Under the pieces are notes generated by a model. The model made no database searches, was not told the origin of the DNA, and worked only from the letters and a program-made list of their open reading frames with translations. The translations under genes were made by a program, and so were the position numbers. Positions 1 to 10,518 of a stretch of DNA of 64,000 bases are shown here, piece after piece (positions within the stretch are counted from its first letter, which is position 1; each line of letters opens with the position of its first letter). Source of the DNA: Paraphaeosphaeria minitans (Eukaryota; Ascomycota; Dothideomycetes; Pleosporales; Didymosphaeriaceae); the NCBI GenBank assembly GCA_015832175.1, contig WJXW01000011.1, forward strand, positions 434,001 through 498,000. Direction: 5' to 3'.

Positions 1-2667
1 AACTAGCTAATACTAAAGACAGCTAAGAATATCTAAGAATTCTTAGGATTCTATAGATTTAATTAATAATTTATCTAAGATTATATAAAGGTTATAATAC
101 CCTTAATAAATCTTACAAAGAAGGACGTACCTTTTAAATAGATAGATAAGTGTGGAATGTTATTCTAACTCCTTAAGATAGTATGTATTATAGAACCTAT
201 TCTTGTTTATTTTAGAAGCGATAAACTACTACGCTTTAAAACAGACGCTAGCGATCTTACGCTAGGCGCCTACGCTAAATAAGAACGTAATAGCAAATAG
301 CACCTAATTACCTATTACTTATGCAAATTTAATAACGCTAAAACATAATATAATATATATAATAAAGAACTCTACGCTATTATTAAAGCCTTAAAGCACT
401 AAAGGATTTACGCGCTTAGTTACTTAACGCTAGAAATCTATATAGATTATAAGAACCTTCTAAGATTTACAACAATAAAAGAACTTACGCTATAATAATA
501 AAGATAGTTGTAAACTATAGGGTAGTATAAGTTTAAAATTATTTATATAGCTAGGAAAGAAAATAGTAGAGCAAACGCTTTTAGCTAATAAAGTAATCTA
601 GTAGGAGAAAAGGTAAAAACCTTTTCTATAATCCTTTGTAAAGCTAAAGATAGATCTCTAGAACTAATAGCGGAACTAAATTAACTTTTAGTAATTAACT
701 AAGAAGTTCTAGAATATCTACAGACTAAGATTATCTAATAATACTATAATGACCCTATGTACAGACACCTAGGTATTACAAAAATAATAGAACTTATCTA
801 AAGGAATTACACCTTTAAAGGAATTAAGAAAGCTGTAATAACTTATATCTATAAATGTGCAGAATGCTAGAGAAACAAACATAGTATATATCTTAAATAT
901 AGAGAGATGTAAGTAATTAGAATACTAATAGCACTATAGGAAGACATTGCTATAGATTTTGTTACAGGAATTTTAAACTCTAAGGATTTAACAATAGGAA
1001 TTAAATATAATAGTATACTAGTAATAGTCTACTAACTAACTAAGTATATTAAGCTTATTCTATGCCTTAAAAGAATAACAGCAAAGAAACTTGCTTTTTT
1101 TATTTTAGACTAACTAATTAGACACTATAGAATCCTAAAAATAATTATTAGCGATAGAGATAAGCTCTTTACGTTAAATTATTAGATAACGCTTATAGCA
1201 CTGCTTAGAACGAAATAAAAACTATTAACAGCTTACTATCTATAAACTAATAGACAAACAGAACGTATAAACTAAACTATAGAAACGTACCTACGCATCT
1301 ACTGCAACAGTTAGAAGAATAACTAGGTTTTATTACTACCTATAGCATAGTTAGCCTATAATAATAAAGTATTAGCAGTATTAGGACATATACTATTCTA
1401 TATAAACTATAGAAGACACCTATATTTCTTTAACTAATAATTTCCTACGATAATTAAAGCAAAAGAAGCTATAAATATAATAGAAAATATAAAGAAAATA
1501 CACTAATAACTCTAAGAAAATCTTAAGAAAGCTTAGTAGCAATTAATTTTATACTAAAATTAAAAATAAAAAATAGCACCTTAGCTAAAGAAGGGAGATA
1601 AAGTATATTTATTTACAAAGAACCTTTAAACTTAGAAGAAAAAACACAAGAAACTAGATTATATTAAGGTTAGACTATTTTACATTTCTAAGTAAATATT
1701 ACTAGTAAACTATAAGTTGGAACTACCGCTAGATGTAAAGATACACCTAGTATTTTACGTATTACTACTAGAACTAGTAGACCCTAATACACTAGTTAGA
1801 ACCGCTTTCTACTATAGAACTAAGGAAGAAAATAAATTTAAGGTTAAAAGAATTCTAGAATATAATTAGTATAGCAATGTGTATCTTATTAAGTAGAAAG
1901 GTTACTTATACAGTAAAAACACTTAGGAACTATAGAACTACCTAGGAAACTATTAATAAAAGATTAGAGAATTCTACTAATAACTTACATAGTATAATAA
2001 TATTTGTACCTAAGATAGTAAAGGTACTAGATTATCCTAGAATTCTAATAAGAAATCTTTAAAAGCGCTCTATATCGTAGGGGATAAGAAGGGACCTAAA
2101 GGAGTCTTATTAACTACTAGATTAACAGCCTTATAAGATTTAGCCTTTTTAATATTTTTCTCTTTAACTACTATTACATCCTTAGTACGCTTATCTAGTA
2201 AGTCTATTTACTAATATAACTAATTTTTGTATATATATGTAACCTGTAACTTCTCTAATGCCTCCTTATAGGTCTTAAACGTAGCCTCCTGTGTTTCTTT
2301 TAACTCTTTTATTTATATACGCAATTTCTCTTTCTTTACTAATAAACGCTTAAACTTAGACTCTAAAACGCGCATATTATAATATTAACCTTAATAAACA
2401 CATTCTCTATATCTTTTAGACTAAACGTAAATCTTGTAAACATAGTTATATTTTATATATATTAAGTATTTCTTAACTATAACTTTGCTAAAGGAGTTAA
2501 TAAAATTAGTTAGGTAATAGTAATAGGTAGTGCTAGACTTAGAAGGTTATTAGGGTATAATATAAGTAAGCTAATACTACTTATAACGCGGGGCGAGCTC
2601 TAGTTATAACTAGGCATAAGATATAGTTACATAATTTAAGGACAAATTCTAGTAAGAAGGGAGATAA
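1..2667 (+). mobile_element. Ty3/gypsy chromovirus pol remnant, RIP-degraded
   Basis: The plus strand carries recognisable pol pieces in the order expected of a chromovirus. They are the end of reverse transcriptase and the start of RNase H (about 115-300, with a TDAS-like motif near 240), the RNase H motif ELYAIIKALKH near 367, an integrase zinc-finger region (about 745-890, His then a CAEC pair), the integrase core (first Asp near 950, ISDRDKLFT near 1150), and a chromodomain-like segment (about 1838-1955, ending KGYLYSKNT*EL). The frame is broken by many TAG/TAA codons where the family has Trp or Gln. Together with the extreme A+T content this is the signature of repeat-induced point mutation. 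The left part (gag, protease, most of RT, 5' LTR) lies outside the window. The element cannot be active. Confidence 0.88.
2070..2375 (-). pseudogene. Lys/Glu-rich coiled-coil-like frame antisense to the retroelement 3' region
   Basis: From an ATG at 2375 the minus strand reads 102 codons to a TAG at 2070, with four internal stops, all TAA or TAG (codons 21, 52, 55, 56), as RIP would produce. The decoded peptide begins MRVLESKFKRLLVKKEKLRI and continues with KELKETQEATFKTYKEALEKLQ. This heptad-like, strongly charged composition is far from random AT-rich translation. It lies between the chromodomain and the probable 3' LTR and is opposite in sense to pol. It could be an antisense accessory ORF of the element, the start of a gag from a second element inserted backwards, or a captured host fragment. 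I do not recognise a family. Confidence 0.45.
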
Positions 2668-2971
2668 TGTTAAGATCTAAAGGCTAGACCTCCTAAGATC
2701 TTTATATATATCTACATTTATTATTTAAGTGGTATAGCACAAAAGGTTATGTAACTTAATTACTATAATTAGAGCGCTAAGATAACTAATTAGACTAAGC
2801 ACTTAATATACTAAGTAACTAATTAGTGCTTAATTAGTTTAATTAGAGCGATTAGTCTACTAATTGCTTAAAGTATATAGGAACGCGAGGATAGGCTCTC
2901 TATACTTATATTTAATCTATTTATTAATCTATCGTTTAGATTCTAGTAGACTAAATTGTTAACTTGTTACA
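2668..2971 (+). repeat. Probable 3' LTR of the gypsy element
   Basis: A purine-rich tract (AAGAAGGGAGATAA, about 2654-2667) lies directly before TGTTAAGATC, as a polypurine tract precedes a 3' LTR. The segment can be closed at TTGTTACA ending at 2971, giving a TG..CA element of 304 bp. This length and position fit a solo 3' LTR downstream of pol. The terminal inverted repeat is imperfect (TGTTA against TTACA), which RIP could explain. The 5' partner is outside the window, so identity between the two LTRs cannot be tested. Confidence 0.5.
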
Positions 2972-3569
2972 CTTCGCAAGATACTATTGTATTAATAAGA
3001 CCTTCTACCTTCTGTAAGTACTCCTGCCTAAGAACCAACCTTAACCCTTTAGGACTAGCTACCCTCTTGGATTTAATAATACTATACTGCCTATCTAATT
3101 ATTAAGCGCTAAATACGCTCCTTTTTTACTACTTATTTCTCTTACTACTGCTCCTTTCTAATTAAAACGCATCTACCTATTATACTTACTAGCTAGTAAG
3201 AGCAGGGAAATTACCTTATAGTTAATAGGAAGTAAGCGAAAAGAGCAGTAGAATAAAAGCGTTTACACTTTAGGCCTTTGTGTTATACTTATAAGCTCCT
3301 AACCTACTAAAAGAAGAGATTCTAGACACAATTTATAATAGGATTTATAATTTAAAAGATAAACAGCGATTGTTTTACTATTATAATAAATAGGGGGTGA
3401 TAGAATTACTATTCTTAAGATAAAGAGATTTAAAAGAATAATTCTTAATAGTTTTTTAATCTTTAAACAGCTTTTAGATAGTTTTTTAAAGATCTTTAGA
3501 AAGGATTTAGACAGTTACAAATTACTTTTTAGAATACGTGATCCGCTTTAAGCGATTACCTAGGGGGTG
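2972..3569. other. AT-rich degraded repeat DNA, no gene
   Basis: There is no credible open frame. Composition matches the flanking RIP-affected block. A G-run (AGGGGGTGATAG near 3392) resembles a polypurine tract but is not followed by a clear LTR start. Confidence 0.5.
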
Positions 3570-3911
3570 TGTTAAAGTAAAATACTCACTTCTGTGATTC
3601 TTTCTAGATCCACTAATTCATATTATAGGATTCTTACTAAGAGGCTTATTTCTTTTGTATATAGTCTGCCCTTTTAGCATCCTTTCCTACAATTAGCTAT
3701 TTGTATTCTTTACAACTCTGCTCCTAAATATCCTGTGATAGTTCGAGCCCTTTTTACCATAATATAGAGTAATTAAGCGCTCTATAAAAAGTAGTAACGT
3801 AACTCTTTTATTTAAGGCGTAGCTAGCATTAAATCCCTATTTAATTCCTACTACGCGCCCACTAGGTACAAAACCGGCTTCCCGCCATTATATGGATTTT
3901 AGATCCTAACA
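3570..3911 (+). repeat. Second LTR-like segment (TGTTA...TAACA)
   Basis: A G-rich tract (TAGGGGGTG, 3561-3569) is followed at once by TGTTAAAG, and a matching TAACA closes the segment at 3911. This gives 342 bp with a perfect 5-bp terminal inverted repeat. I see no target-site duplication at the two ends, so it may be a 3' LTR whose internal region was lost, or a chance match. The G+C content rises locally (3840-3900). The segment lies within the same AT-rich degraded block. Confidence 0.3.
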
Positions 3912-4200
3912 AGAGCATAGTAGATAATTAACCACGTAATTAGTGTTGCCTAGATATAGGAAGGCGTCCTAGAACGCCTACTATTTAGCGGCTAAATTGT
4001 TCGTAAGGATATATTATAAACACTATACCTAGTAGCCGCCGCACCTACTAAATTATTAGCAGAAAACCTACTATATAGTAAAGTTTACCTACTAGCGCTT
4101 TTAGGTCTTTAAACCTTCTAGAATAATATCGCTATTATAGTGTTTAGTAAATATATAAGCTATAGACACCTACTTATTATATAGAGAGCGCACTAGTATA

Positions 4201-5340
4201 GTGTAGAGAAGTTATTTTAACTAATTTATTTAGTGCGTTATATCTATTAGAGTAAAATAACTATGCTACTACAGCTTCTTAAGGCGCCTAAGGTAGGTAA
4301 AAACACTGCTATATAATTTATTATTATTAATTTTGTGTGTGGTAAAGATTTCCTAATAAAAGTATATATCTAGTAATAGAGGTAGTAAGTAAAAGTAAAA
4401 TAAAGAGAAAGTATAACATATTTAAAAATTTTCTTACTAAGACTAGAATAACGTTATTTCTGCCTAACTAAGGTTCTACTAAGTAATCTAACGCTAATAA
4501 TATTATTAACTCTAGGACCTTTAGCGTACCTTTTTTACTATCTAGCTACTTTATAAGCTTTTTAACCTACTAATTCTCTTAATACTAAGCGCCTACTTTG
4601 CGTAGATCTAGATTTTAGTGTTATAAAGCTACTCTAGTGTTATATATATTATACTAGTTTATTACAGCTTTACTAGCATTAATAAGCTATTACTTAGCTA
4701 CTAGTTTATTATGTAATACTATTACATAATAGACGTCTTTTATATAATATTACTTACGTAGCTATATTATAGCGGCCTTTTTTAAGTCTATATTACGCTT
4801 AATATTATTTATATTAGATAGGCTATAGTTATAATTAATATCTAACACTTTTTAGGTCTAGAAGATAGTAACATAGCTAATAGGCGCGTTTTTAATTAAT
4901 AGATAAGTACTAATACTAACACTTTTTTATTTAATACACCTAATAGTTATTATAGCGCTATATTTATTACTTCCCTACCTTTTATATAAATTACTAGTGT
5001 TAACTAGCACCTTACATTATAGCCTGTCTACACTAGAGGCGGTATTTTAGGGTTCTTAACTAGTATAATTTACTAATATTTTTGCCCTAAACGCTCTATA
5101 TATTATTAACCAAGGGCTAGGCTTAGTTCTAGTCTTTTTACTAAAGGTAATTATCTCTTATATATAGAATAGGCGCTTACGCAGCTCTATAACGTTACTA
5201 AGGTAATTTACTTTAGTTAATATTATATATTAGTTATTATATATAGCTTTAGGAAGCTACATTTTTAATAGCTAGATTATATTAGTAAAGCTCTACACTA
5301 GAAAAAGTTACAATAGTTAATATTATAGAGTTAAATTAAT
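4201..5340 (-). pseudogene. Long RIP-degraded minus-strand coding relic, unidentified
   Basis: Reading the minus strand from about 5340 to 4320, one frame stays coherent for about 1 kb. All of its many stops are TAG or TAA and none are TGA, as expected when Trp and Gln codons have been converted by RIP. Stretches such as EIITFSKKTRTKPSPW (near 5130), NIDLKKAAII (near 4790) and a hydrophobic run near 4390-4440 look like former protein. The KPSPW segment loosely recalls the linker between endonuclease and reverse transcriptase in fungal LINEs, but nothing else confirms this. The relic probably continues, in poorer condition, to about 4200. It could also be a DNA-transposon or a duplicated host gene. 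Confidence 0.4.
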
Positions 5341-5434
5341 AGTAATAACAAAATAGTAATAGATTAATTAATAGGCAGAAAAAAAAGAAACCTTAAGATA
5401 TTAGGTGGGCTAAGATCTACCTTAGTCCTATATA

Positions 5435-5455
5435 AAATTACTATACGCGTATGAT
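5435..5455. other. Boundary between AT-rich RIP block and GC-balanced gene DNA
   Basis: Sequence to the left is dominated by TA, TAA and TAG words. From about 5447 on, CG and GG/CC dinucleotides are frequent and codons look normal. The change takes place within about 20 bases, as at the edge of an inserted repeat cluster, and no gradient is visible. Confidence 0.8.
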
Positions 5456-5712
5456 ATTTCTAGGCGTTTTCGGCATCCACTTTTTGTGCCGGTTTCTTGG
5501 CGAAATCTACCAGCCTTTTACGCGGGGCCCATTCGTCCGCGGCACTAGCGCGATTTCCGTCGCGTATATCAAGACGTTGTTCTCTTACGGTACACCACGC
5601 TTCGCAGGATCTCCCGCGTCGATAGAACAACTCCACTCAACTTCATTTCCACGGTCGGTACTTCAGCTGCTCACTCTATTCCAGTCAAAAGGGTTGTGCT
5701 TGCCTTTGCGTT

Positions 5713-5961
5713 GTGTATGCCAACCATTGGCAAAAGTGTGCAGTCTACGGCTCTACGGCAACATTCAAGATGGGCTACTTCGACGACCACTTCCAGGAGA
5801 TCTGCGACGATATGTACGCGGAGGAGTTGGCTAGGGAGGCCGAAGAGGAGGCTGAGGCTGAGGCTGAGGCGCAAGCGGATTCCGAGGCCGACGCTGAGCA
5901 GGGCGAGGACCAGGGCGAGGACCAGGAGCAGCAGGAGGATGATGGTGATGGCAGCCATTGA
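5713..5961 (+). CDS. Small acidic hypothetical protein
   Basis: The frame encodes 82 residues. A second in-frame ATG at 5770 (MGYFDDHFQEICDDMYAEEL) would give 63. The second half is a Glu/Asp/Ala run built on a short DNA repeat (GAGGCT, about 5848-5870), followed by EDQGEDQEQQEDDGDG. There is no signal peptide, membrane segment or family I recognise. The opposite strand reads as a hydrophobic frame only because acidic codons reverse to Leu/Val codons. Lying 270 bp from the RIP boundary, it could be a real small gene, the last exon of a gene whose front was lost, or noncoding DNA with a simple repeat. Confidence 0.3.
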   Translation: MYANHWQKCAVYGSTATFKMGYFDDHFQEICDDMYAEELAREAEEEAEAEAEAQADSEADAEQGEDQGEDQEQQEDDGDGSH

Positions 5962-6829
5962 CGATGACAGCTAGACTTGGTTGAAGGGTTGGTGAGATGA
6001 CTCGACGTGCTTGGAAATTAAATGCTGATGTGGAAGCAGAGGCGTGTCACAGCCAGTACATGGGAGGGCTTGATGAATGATGTTACGTTTGGGCACTCGA
6101 AGGTGCTCAGTATAGGAACGGTTCATGCGATGGCGGGCAAGCGGATGCGAAGCTCCTGTGCAGCGAGCGAAGATGGTCTTGAACATGGTCTGTACACGCA
6201 GCCACAGGAGGATTGTTCCAAGTACATACGCTCTCCGTAGTACCTATACACTATTGTCATCAAGTTTCCTGCCGTACATGGGGAAGTTGTGGACTTCGTG
6301 AGATACCCTGCCCCTCGACGTCCATTCGATATATCAGCGAAGTAGATTCTCAACACACAGGACCAGCTATATTTTTGAATAGATGCCTCGCGGGAAGAAG
6401 CTTCATATGCAACACTTCATCTGAACATTTAATACACTGGGGTAGTCTAGGAGGAGCAGCGCTGTGTGTCACTGTCGAACAATCGCGAGCCGAGACTTAT
6501 CGAGCCGTATTAGGCCTGCTCAAGCCACAGGTGACCCGTTGCTGCGACGAGGCGGTCAAGATTGGAGTCATTCCATCCTCGCAGAAAGAGTCACCGAAGT
6601 TTTGGTGGCGCAGACAGCGCTCAGAATGATTCATAGCCGCTAAGCCGGTTGCGGGCATGAGGGGCGTTTGCGCGCGCCTCAGTCCTTTGAAAAGCAAGCC
6701 TTCACACGACATTTTGCGCACATCGAGCTCTACAACTTCCACCGCGACTACACCCCGCTTTTCTCACATTACTGCCCTAACGAACTCTCTACCACCGAAC
6801 TACAGCTAACCAACCGGGAATTGAACAAT
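5962..6829. other. Intergenic, upstream of TIF6
   Basis: About 870 bp with only short, unconvincing open frames (for example 6213-6629 plus). The last 150 bp are pyrimidine-rich and probably hold the TIF6 promoter and 5' UTR. No other feature was seen. Confidence 0.5.
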
Positions 6830-7849
6830 ATGGCGGTTCGCGCTCAGTTTGAGAATTCTAACGAGTAGGTTTACCCCGCTGCGTTGGGAGCATTGCAGCG
6901 ACGAGACTGCAAATAGGTGCAGAGCTTGTGCTAACGATTGCGCGCAGGGTTGGCGTGTTTTCTACACTTACGAACGCGTATGCGATTGTTGCAGTCGGAG
7001 CTTCAGAGAACTTCTACAGGTGCGTTGGAGCGCCTCGGCGGCCAAATTCTGTTCACAGTTGGTCGCAAGGGCTGAATCAAGGCGGCGACCACATACTGAC
7101 TTGCGGGCAAAAGTGTCTTCGAAGCCGAACTCCAAGACGTCATACCTATCTGCCATGCTACCATCGCAGGCACAAGGATAGTCGGTCGTTTGACCGCAGG
7201 GTGCGCTCTCCAACCAATTCGCTCAAGCACACCAACTAACCTTCCTCCAGCAACAAGAAAGGTCTTCTCGTCCCTACCACTACCACCGATCAAGAACTCC
7301 AGCATCTCCGCAACTCTATCCCCGACAGCGTCAAGATTCAAAGAATAGAAGAGCGCCTCTCCGCGCTGGGAAATGTCATTTGCTGCAACGACCATGTCGC
7401 ACTCGTACACCCGGATATCGAGCGTGAGACCGAGGAGATAATAGCGGATGTATTGGGCGTGGAGGTGTTCAGGCAAACGATCGCGGACAACGTGTTGACG
7501 GGCAGCTACATGGCGCTGAGCAACCAGGGCGGCATTGTGCACCCGAAGACGAGCATTCAGGACCAGGATGAGCTGAGCAGCTTGCTTCAGGTGCCGCTTG
7601 TGGCAGGCAGTGTGAACCGTGGTAGCGCAGTCGTCGGCGCCGGTATGGTGGTCAACGATTGGATGGCAGTGACTGGTGAGTTTGTGCTAGAAAGTACACT
7701 CAGAATGGGATGCTAACGTGGAACCAGGACTTGACACCACGGCTACAGAGCTTTCAGTCGTTGAATCCGTGTTCAGGCTAGGAGAGGGCAACGGGCCTAG
7801 CGCCATTAACACTACACACAAGGATGCGATGGTGGAGTCTTTCTACTAA
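6830..7849 (+). CDS. TIF6: Eukaryotic translation initiation factor 6 (eIF6/Tif6)
   Basis: Five exons: 6830-6864, 6948-7019, 7114-7200, 7251-7675 and 7728-7849. They join in phase to 741 nt, or 246 residues, the normal eIF6 length. The product starts [16 protein letters not shown] and keeps the family's hallmarks: [23 protein letters not shown], the stretch ending [20 protein letters not shown], and [21 protein letters not shown] C-terminal blocks (DWMAVTG here). All introns are GT..AG, with CTAAC branch sites in introns 1, 3 and 4. eIF6 is a pentein-fold protein that binds the 60S subunit, acts in nucleolar 60S biogenesis and blocks premature joining to 40S. Four introns in 246 codons, three of them in the first 70 codons, make this the most finely split gene here. 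Confidence 0.97.
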
Positions 7850-8399
7850 GCCAGTTCTTGGGTTGCTAGAGAATTTGGATGGTCTGTACAAAGTCCGCAC
7901 TCCGCTTTTGGGAGGTTTGCGGTACGTAGTGAGGCACGGCATATGGCGTTTGGAGAAAGAGGGATATGATTGAGGCCGATTATGCCACCACGCCCTCATG
8001 GTGTAAAATGCATTGATACCACATCGCCATTGAAGATAGGATGATAGATTTGTGCAACTCTGAGGCAAGGGTGTGAAACGATACTGCAGGCTCGAGATCC
8101 ACGCTTACGCCCGTGGCTCGTACGCATGTGGCGCCCGCCATGCGTCTATCTCGTAGGGCTGAAGGCGGTGAAAGCGATCGCCGAAGCTTGGCACTGACAC
8201 CTGACGCCAAACTTCCTGGATCACATTGCGCCTACACATCTCACACTCTCAACGCCAATAGACACGACCTCTCTTATGAATACTTCCCTCCTACGCTGAT
8301 TCTTTTCTTCATGAATCTTCTACTCCGGTGAAATTCTTCACACTGCGCCTGTAACAGGCATACAACGCCACTATCACGACTCCCCGCCGCACACCCACC
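7850..8399. promoter_or_regulatory. Intergenic TIF6-ESS2, presumed ESS2 promoter
   Basis: 550 bp without a convincing frame. It must contain the TIF6 3' UTR and the ESS2 promoter. The last 60 bp are C/A-rich and lead into CCACC-ATG, a strong start context. No TATA box was seen. Confidence 0.4.
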
Positions 8400-9824
8400 A
8401 TGTCTCAACCACAGTCTGAAGCGCTCACCAAGCGCGATGCGTCGACCGCGCTCATGGCACCTCCTCCCGCACCTAAACGAATCAAACGGCCTTCTGTCAT
8501 TCTTGACGAAGACACCTATACGTCCGCCATTTCCCACATCATCCGCCGCGACTACTTCCCTGGCCTGGCAGAAACAGATGCGCAGCGCGATTATCTAAGC
8601 GCAGTAGATAGCAAAGACAAAGGATGGATAAGAGAAGCGGGCAAAAAGCTGACCGATGTCATGACGCCTGTTCCTGGCAGACGGGCGAGGGCAACGAGGT
8701 TCGAGAGCAAGAGTGCCGATGGCGGACGGACACCAAGCGTATGGGGTGCAGATACGCCGCGGACGCAAGTTGGCGACCAGGAAAAAGACAACGACGAAGA
8801 AGGCTTGGGCAAGCTGGACCAAGTAGACCTGGACATGGGCCTCGGCGCCTTCCAAGCAAAGTACACATCTGAAGACCAAGAAAGCTTCAACCAGATCCTT
8901 GACCGCGCCAACAAAAAGCGCTTCGAGAAAAACGCCTGGCTCCATGACGGCAACAAGTACGCCTCCAAGCAGCGCCTCGCCCAGCAAAAAACCCTCGAAG
9001 CCCGCACCCCATCCACATCCACGGACCTCGTGGTCCGCCCCTCTCAGGACCTCGATGTCGACCGCCCCGCCGCCCCAAACACCCACAAACACACCGCCTT
9101 CAACACACTCATGTTCCGTCCCGACAGCGTAGAAGCCTGGGCCCCGACCCGCGCCCAGCACGCCGAAGACGCCTCCCTCGCACCCCCGAAGCGAGTCCTC
9201 CACCACAACACCCGCCTCCCTGTCCACGACGCCGCGCCCGCGCGCCCACCTAGCCCCACGCTGTCCGCCGTCCGCGACGCCATTGCGGGCCGGCCGCGCC
9301 TGTCCGCCAGCGAGGGAGGATATACGGGCAACGAGACGCCGCGCGTAAACGGTTATGCGTTCGTGGATGCGCACCCGCCTTCGTCTGACGACGACGAGGA
9401 CGATGCGCCGACGGATCTGCTCGAGCGGTTCGGCGCAAAAGGCAGTACGGCTACACCATTCACCATGCACGACTCGGCGCCCCGTGAGAAAATGCTCCAC
9501 CGGATGGTCGACAAGATCGCGTCGGCGCGGCGCCCAGAGTCTGCTTCCTCCAGTGCTCCGAGTACGAGCGGTTTGGGACAAGGGCTGGGCATCTTCAAGG
9601 GCGAGGCGAAGACGCCGCGGTTCGTGTCGGCGCCTACGCCGGCGATGAGGGCTGCCATGACGCCTGGGGCGCGGAATGCAGGGGGGCTGACGCCCGCGGC
9701 GCAGAGGCTGTTCGATAGGGTGGGGAGCTCGCCGCGGGGAGCGGTGAAGGGCGGGTTCGAGGGCGGCGGTGGGACCGGCAGGCAGTGGGCCACGCCGACG
9801 CCGAAGACGAAGAGGAGGGTGTGA
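8400..9824 (+). CDS. ESS2: ESS2/DGCR14 family nuclear protein (Es2)
   Basis: A single exon of 474 residues. The N-terminus holds the family signature RPSVILDEDTYTSAISHIIRRDYFP, in pieces LDEDTY and IIRRDYFPGL, at residues about 30-60. The middle has QESFNQILDRANKKRFEKNAWL (about 160-180), and the C-terminus has conserved TPRFVSAPTPAMR and LTPAAQRLF motifs (about 405-440). ES2 proteins associate with spliceosomal C complexes in the nucleus and influence pre-mRNA splicing; the yeast relative in S. pombe is Bis1. Regions between the blocks are Pro/Ala/Asp-rich and probably disordered. The start at 8400 has an ideal CCACCATG context. The long antisense frames over it reflect its high G+C. Confidence 0.92.
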   Translation: MSQPQSEALTKRDASTALMAPPPAPKRIKRPSVILDEDTYTSAISHIIRRDYFPGLAETDAQRDYLSAVDSKDKGWIREAGKKLTDVMTPVPGRRARATRFESKSADGGRTPSVWGADTPRTQVGDQEKDNDEEGLGKLDQVDLDMGLGAFQAKYTSEDQESFNQILDRANKKRFEKNAWLHDGNKYASKQRLAQQKTLEARTPSTSTDLVVRPSQDLDVDRPAAPNTHKHTAFNTLMFRPDSVEAWAPTRAQHAEDASLAPPKRVLHHNTRLPVHDAAPARPPSPTLSAVRDAIAGRPRLSASEGGYTGNETPRVNGYAFVDAHPPSSDDDEDDAPTDLLERFGAKGSTATPFTMHDSAPREKMLHRMVDKIASARRPESASSSAPSTSGLGQGLGIFKGEAKTPRFVSAPTPAMRAAMTPGARNAGGLTPAAQRLFDRVGSSPRGAVKGGFEGGGGTGRQWATPTPKTKRRV

Positions 9825-10518
9825 GGGGGACGCGGTTGGATTATTGTTCGATTTGATACCCCATAGATCTCACGACTTAACATGAAATAAAGAGACATTG
9901 CTAAGGAATTGAGCTGCCCTGACTTCTCGACAGTGTCCCCGTCTACAGATGGTGCAACGCCGGAGTCTCGAATATCTACCAGACCCAGTCCTTCGAAATG
10001 GGACAGTGCAGCCTTGCAGTCTGCAATGCAGTGCCGATTTCCTCTACTTCTCCGACATGGCACGGCACCACGTTGAAGACCACGTCGCAGGTAGTCAACA
10101 CGCTCACGTTGTTCATAGCAGCACAGCGGCACAGCAGCACAGCACGACATCACGCCTCACGCCTCCTGCCACCAACACACCGACTAAACGTCGCCACAAG
10201 ATAACATTATATACTCGCTCTTCTAGACCGCACTACGAGAAGACTCGTGCCAGAGCCCCCTTTCTGTGGTATGTAACCTCCGCATAAACAAACAGTAGCA
10301 GCGCAAAAAAAAATTAGCACAAAAGCAAGCGCAGGCGCGCGCGCCGACCTTCTCCTAGCCAAAGCCACTATGCAAACGCCATGCTCGAAATTCGGATTTG
10401 GACACAAATGAGGAAAAGGTGGGGGCAGGCAAACATCGGCTTGCTGCTGCATACGGAGGATGAACCAGACAGACGGCAAACTCCCAGATCCAAGCAACGA
10501 TTCGACGACGAACTTCCA
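9825..10518. other. Convergent intergenic region with short CAGCA-type repeats
   Basis: The region lies between two convergent genes, so it should be mostly 3' UTR. There is a short run of GCACAGC/GGCACAGCAGCACAGC-type repeats at about 10118-10145 and an A-rich run near 10307. No gene was seen. Confidence 0.45.

Noticed and set aside
5671..5958. Minus-strand hydrophobic peptide that looks like a membrane protein
   Set aside because: It is the reverse of the Glu/Ala/Asp repeat. Leu/Val-rich translation is what acidic codons give when reversed.
8595..9581. Minus-strand frame of 328 codons
   Set aside because: Antisense of ESS2 in a GC-rich stretch. The translation is Arg/Gly/Val-rich without motifs.
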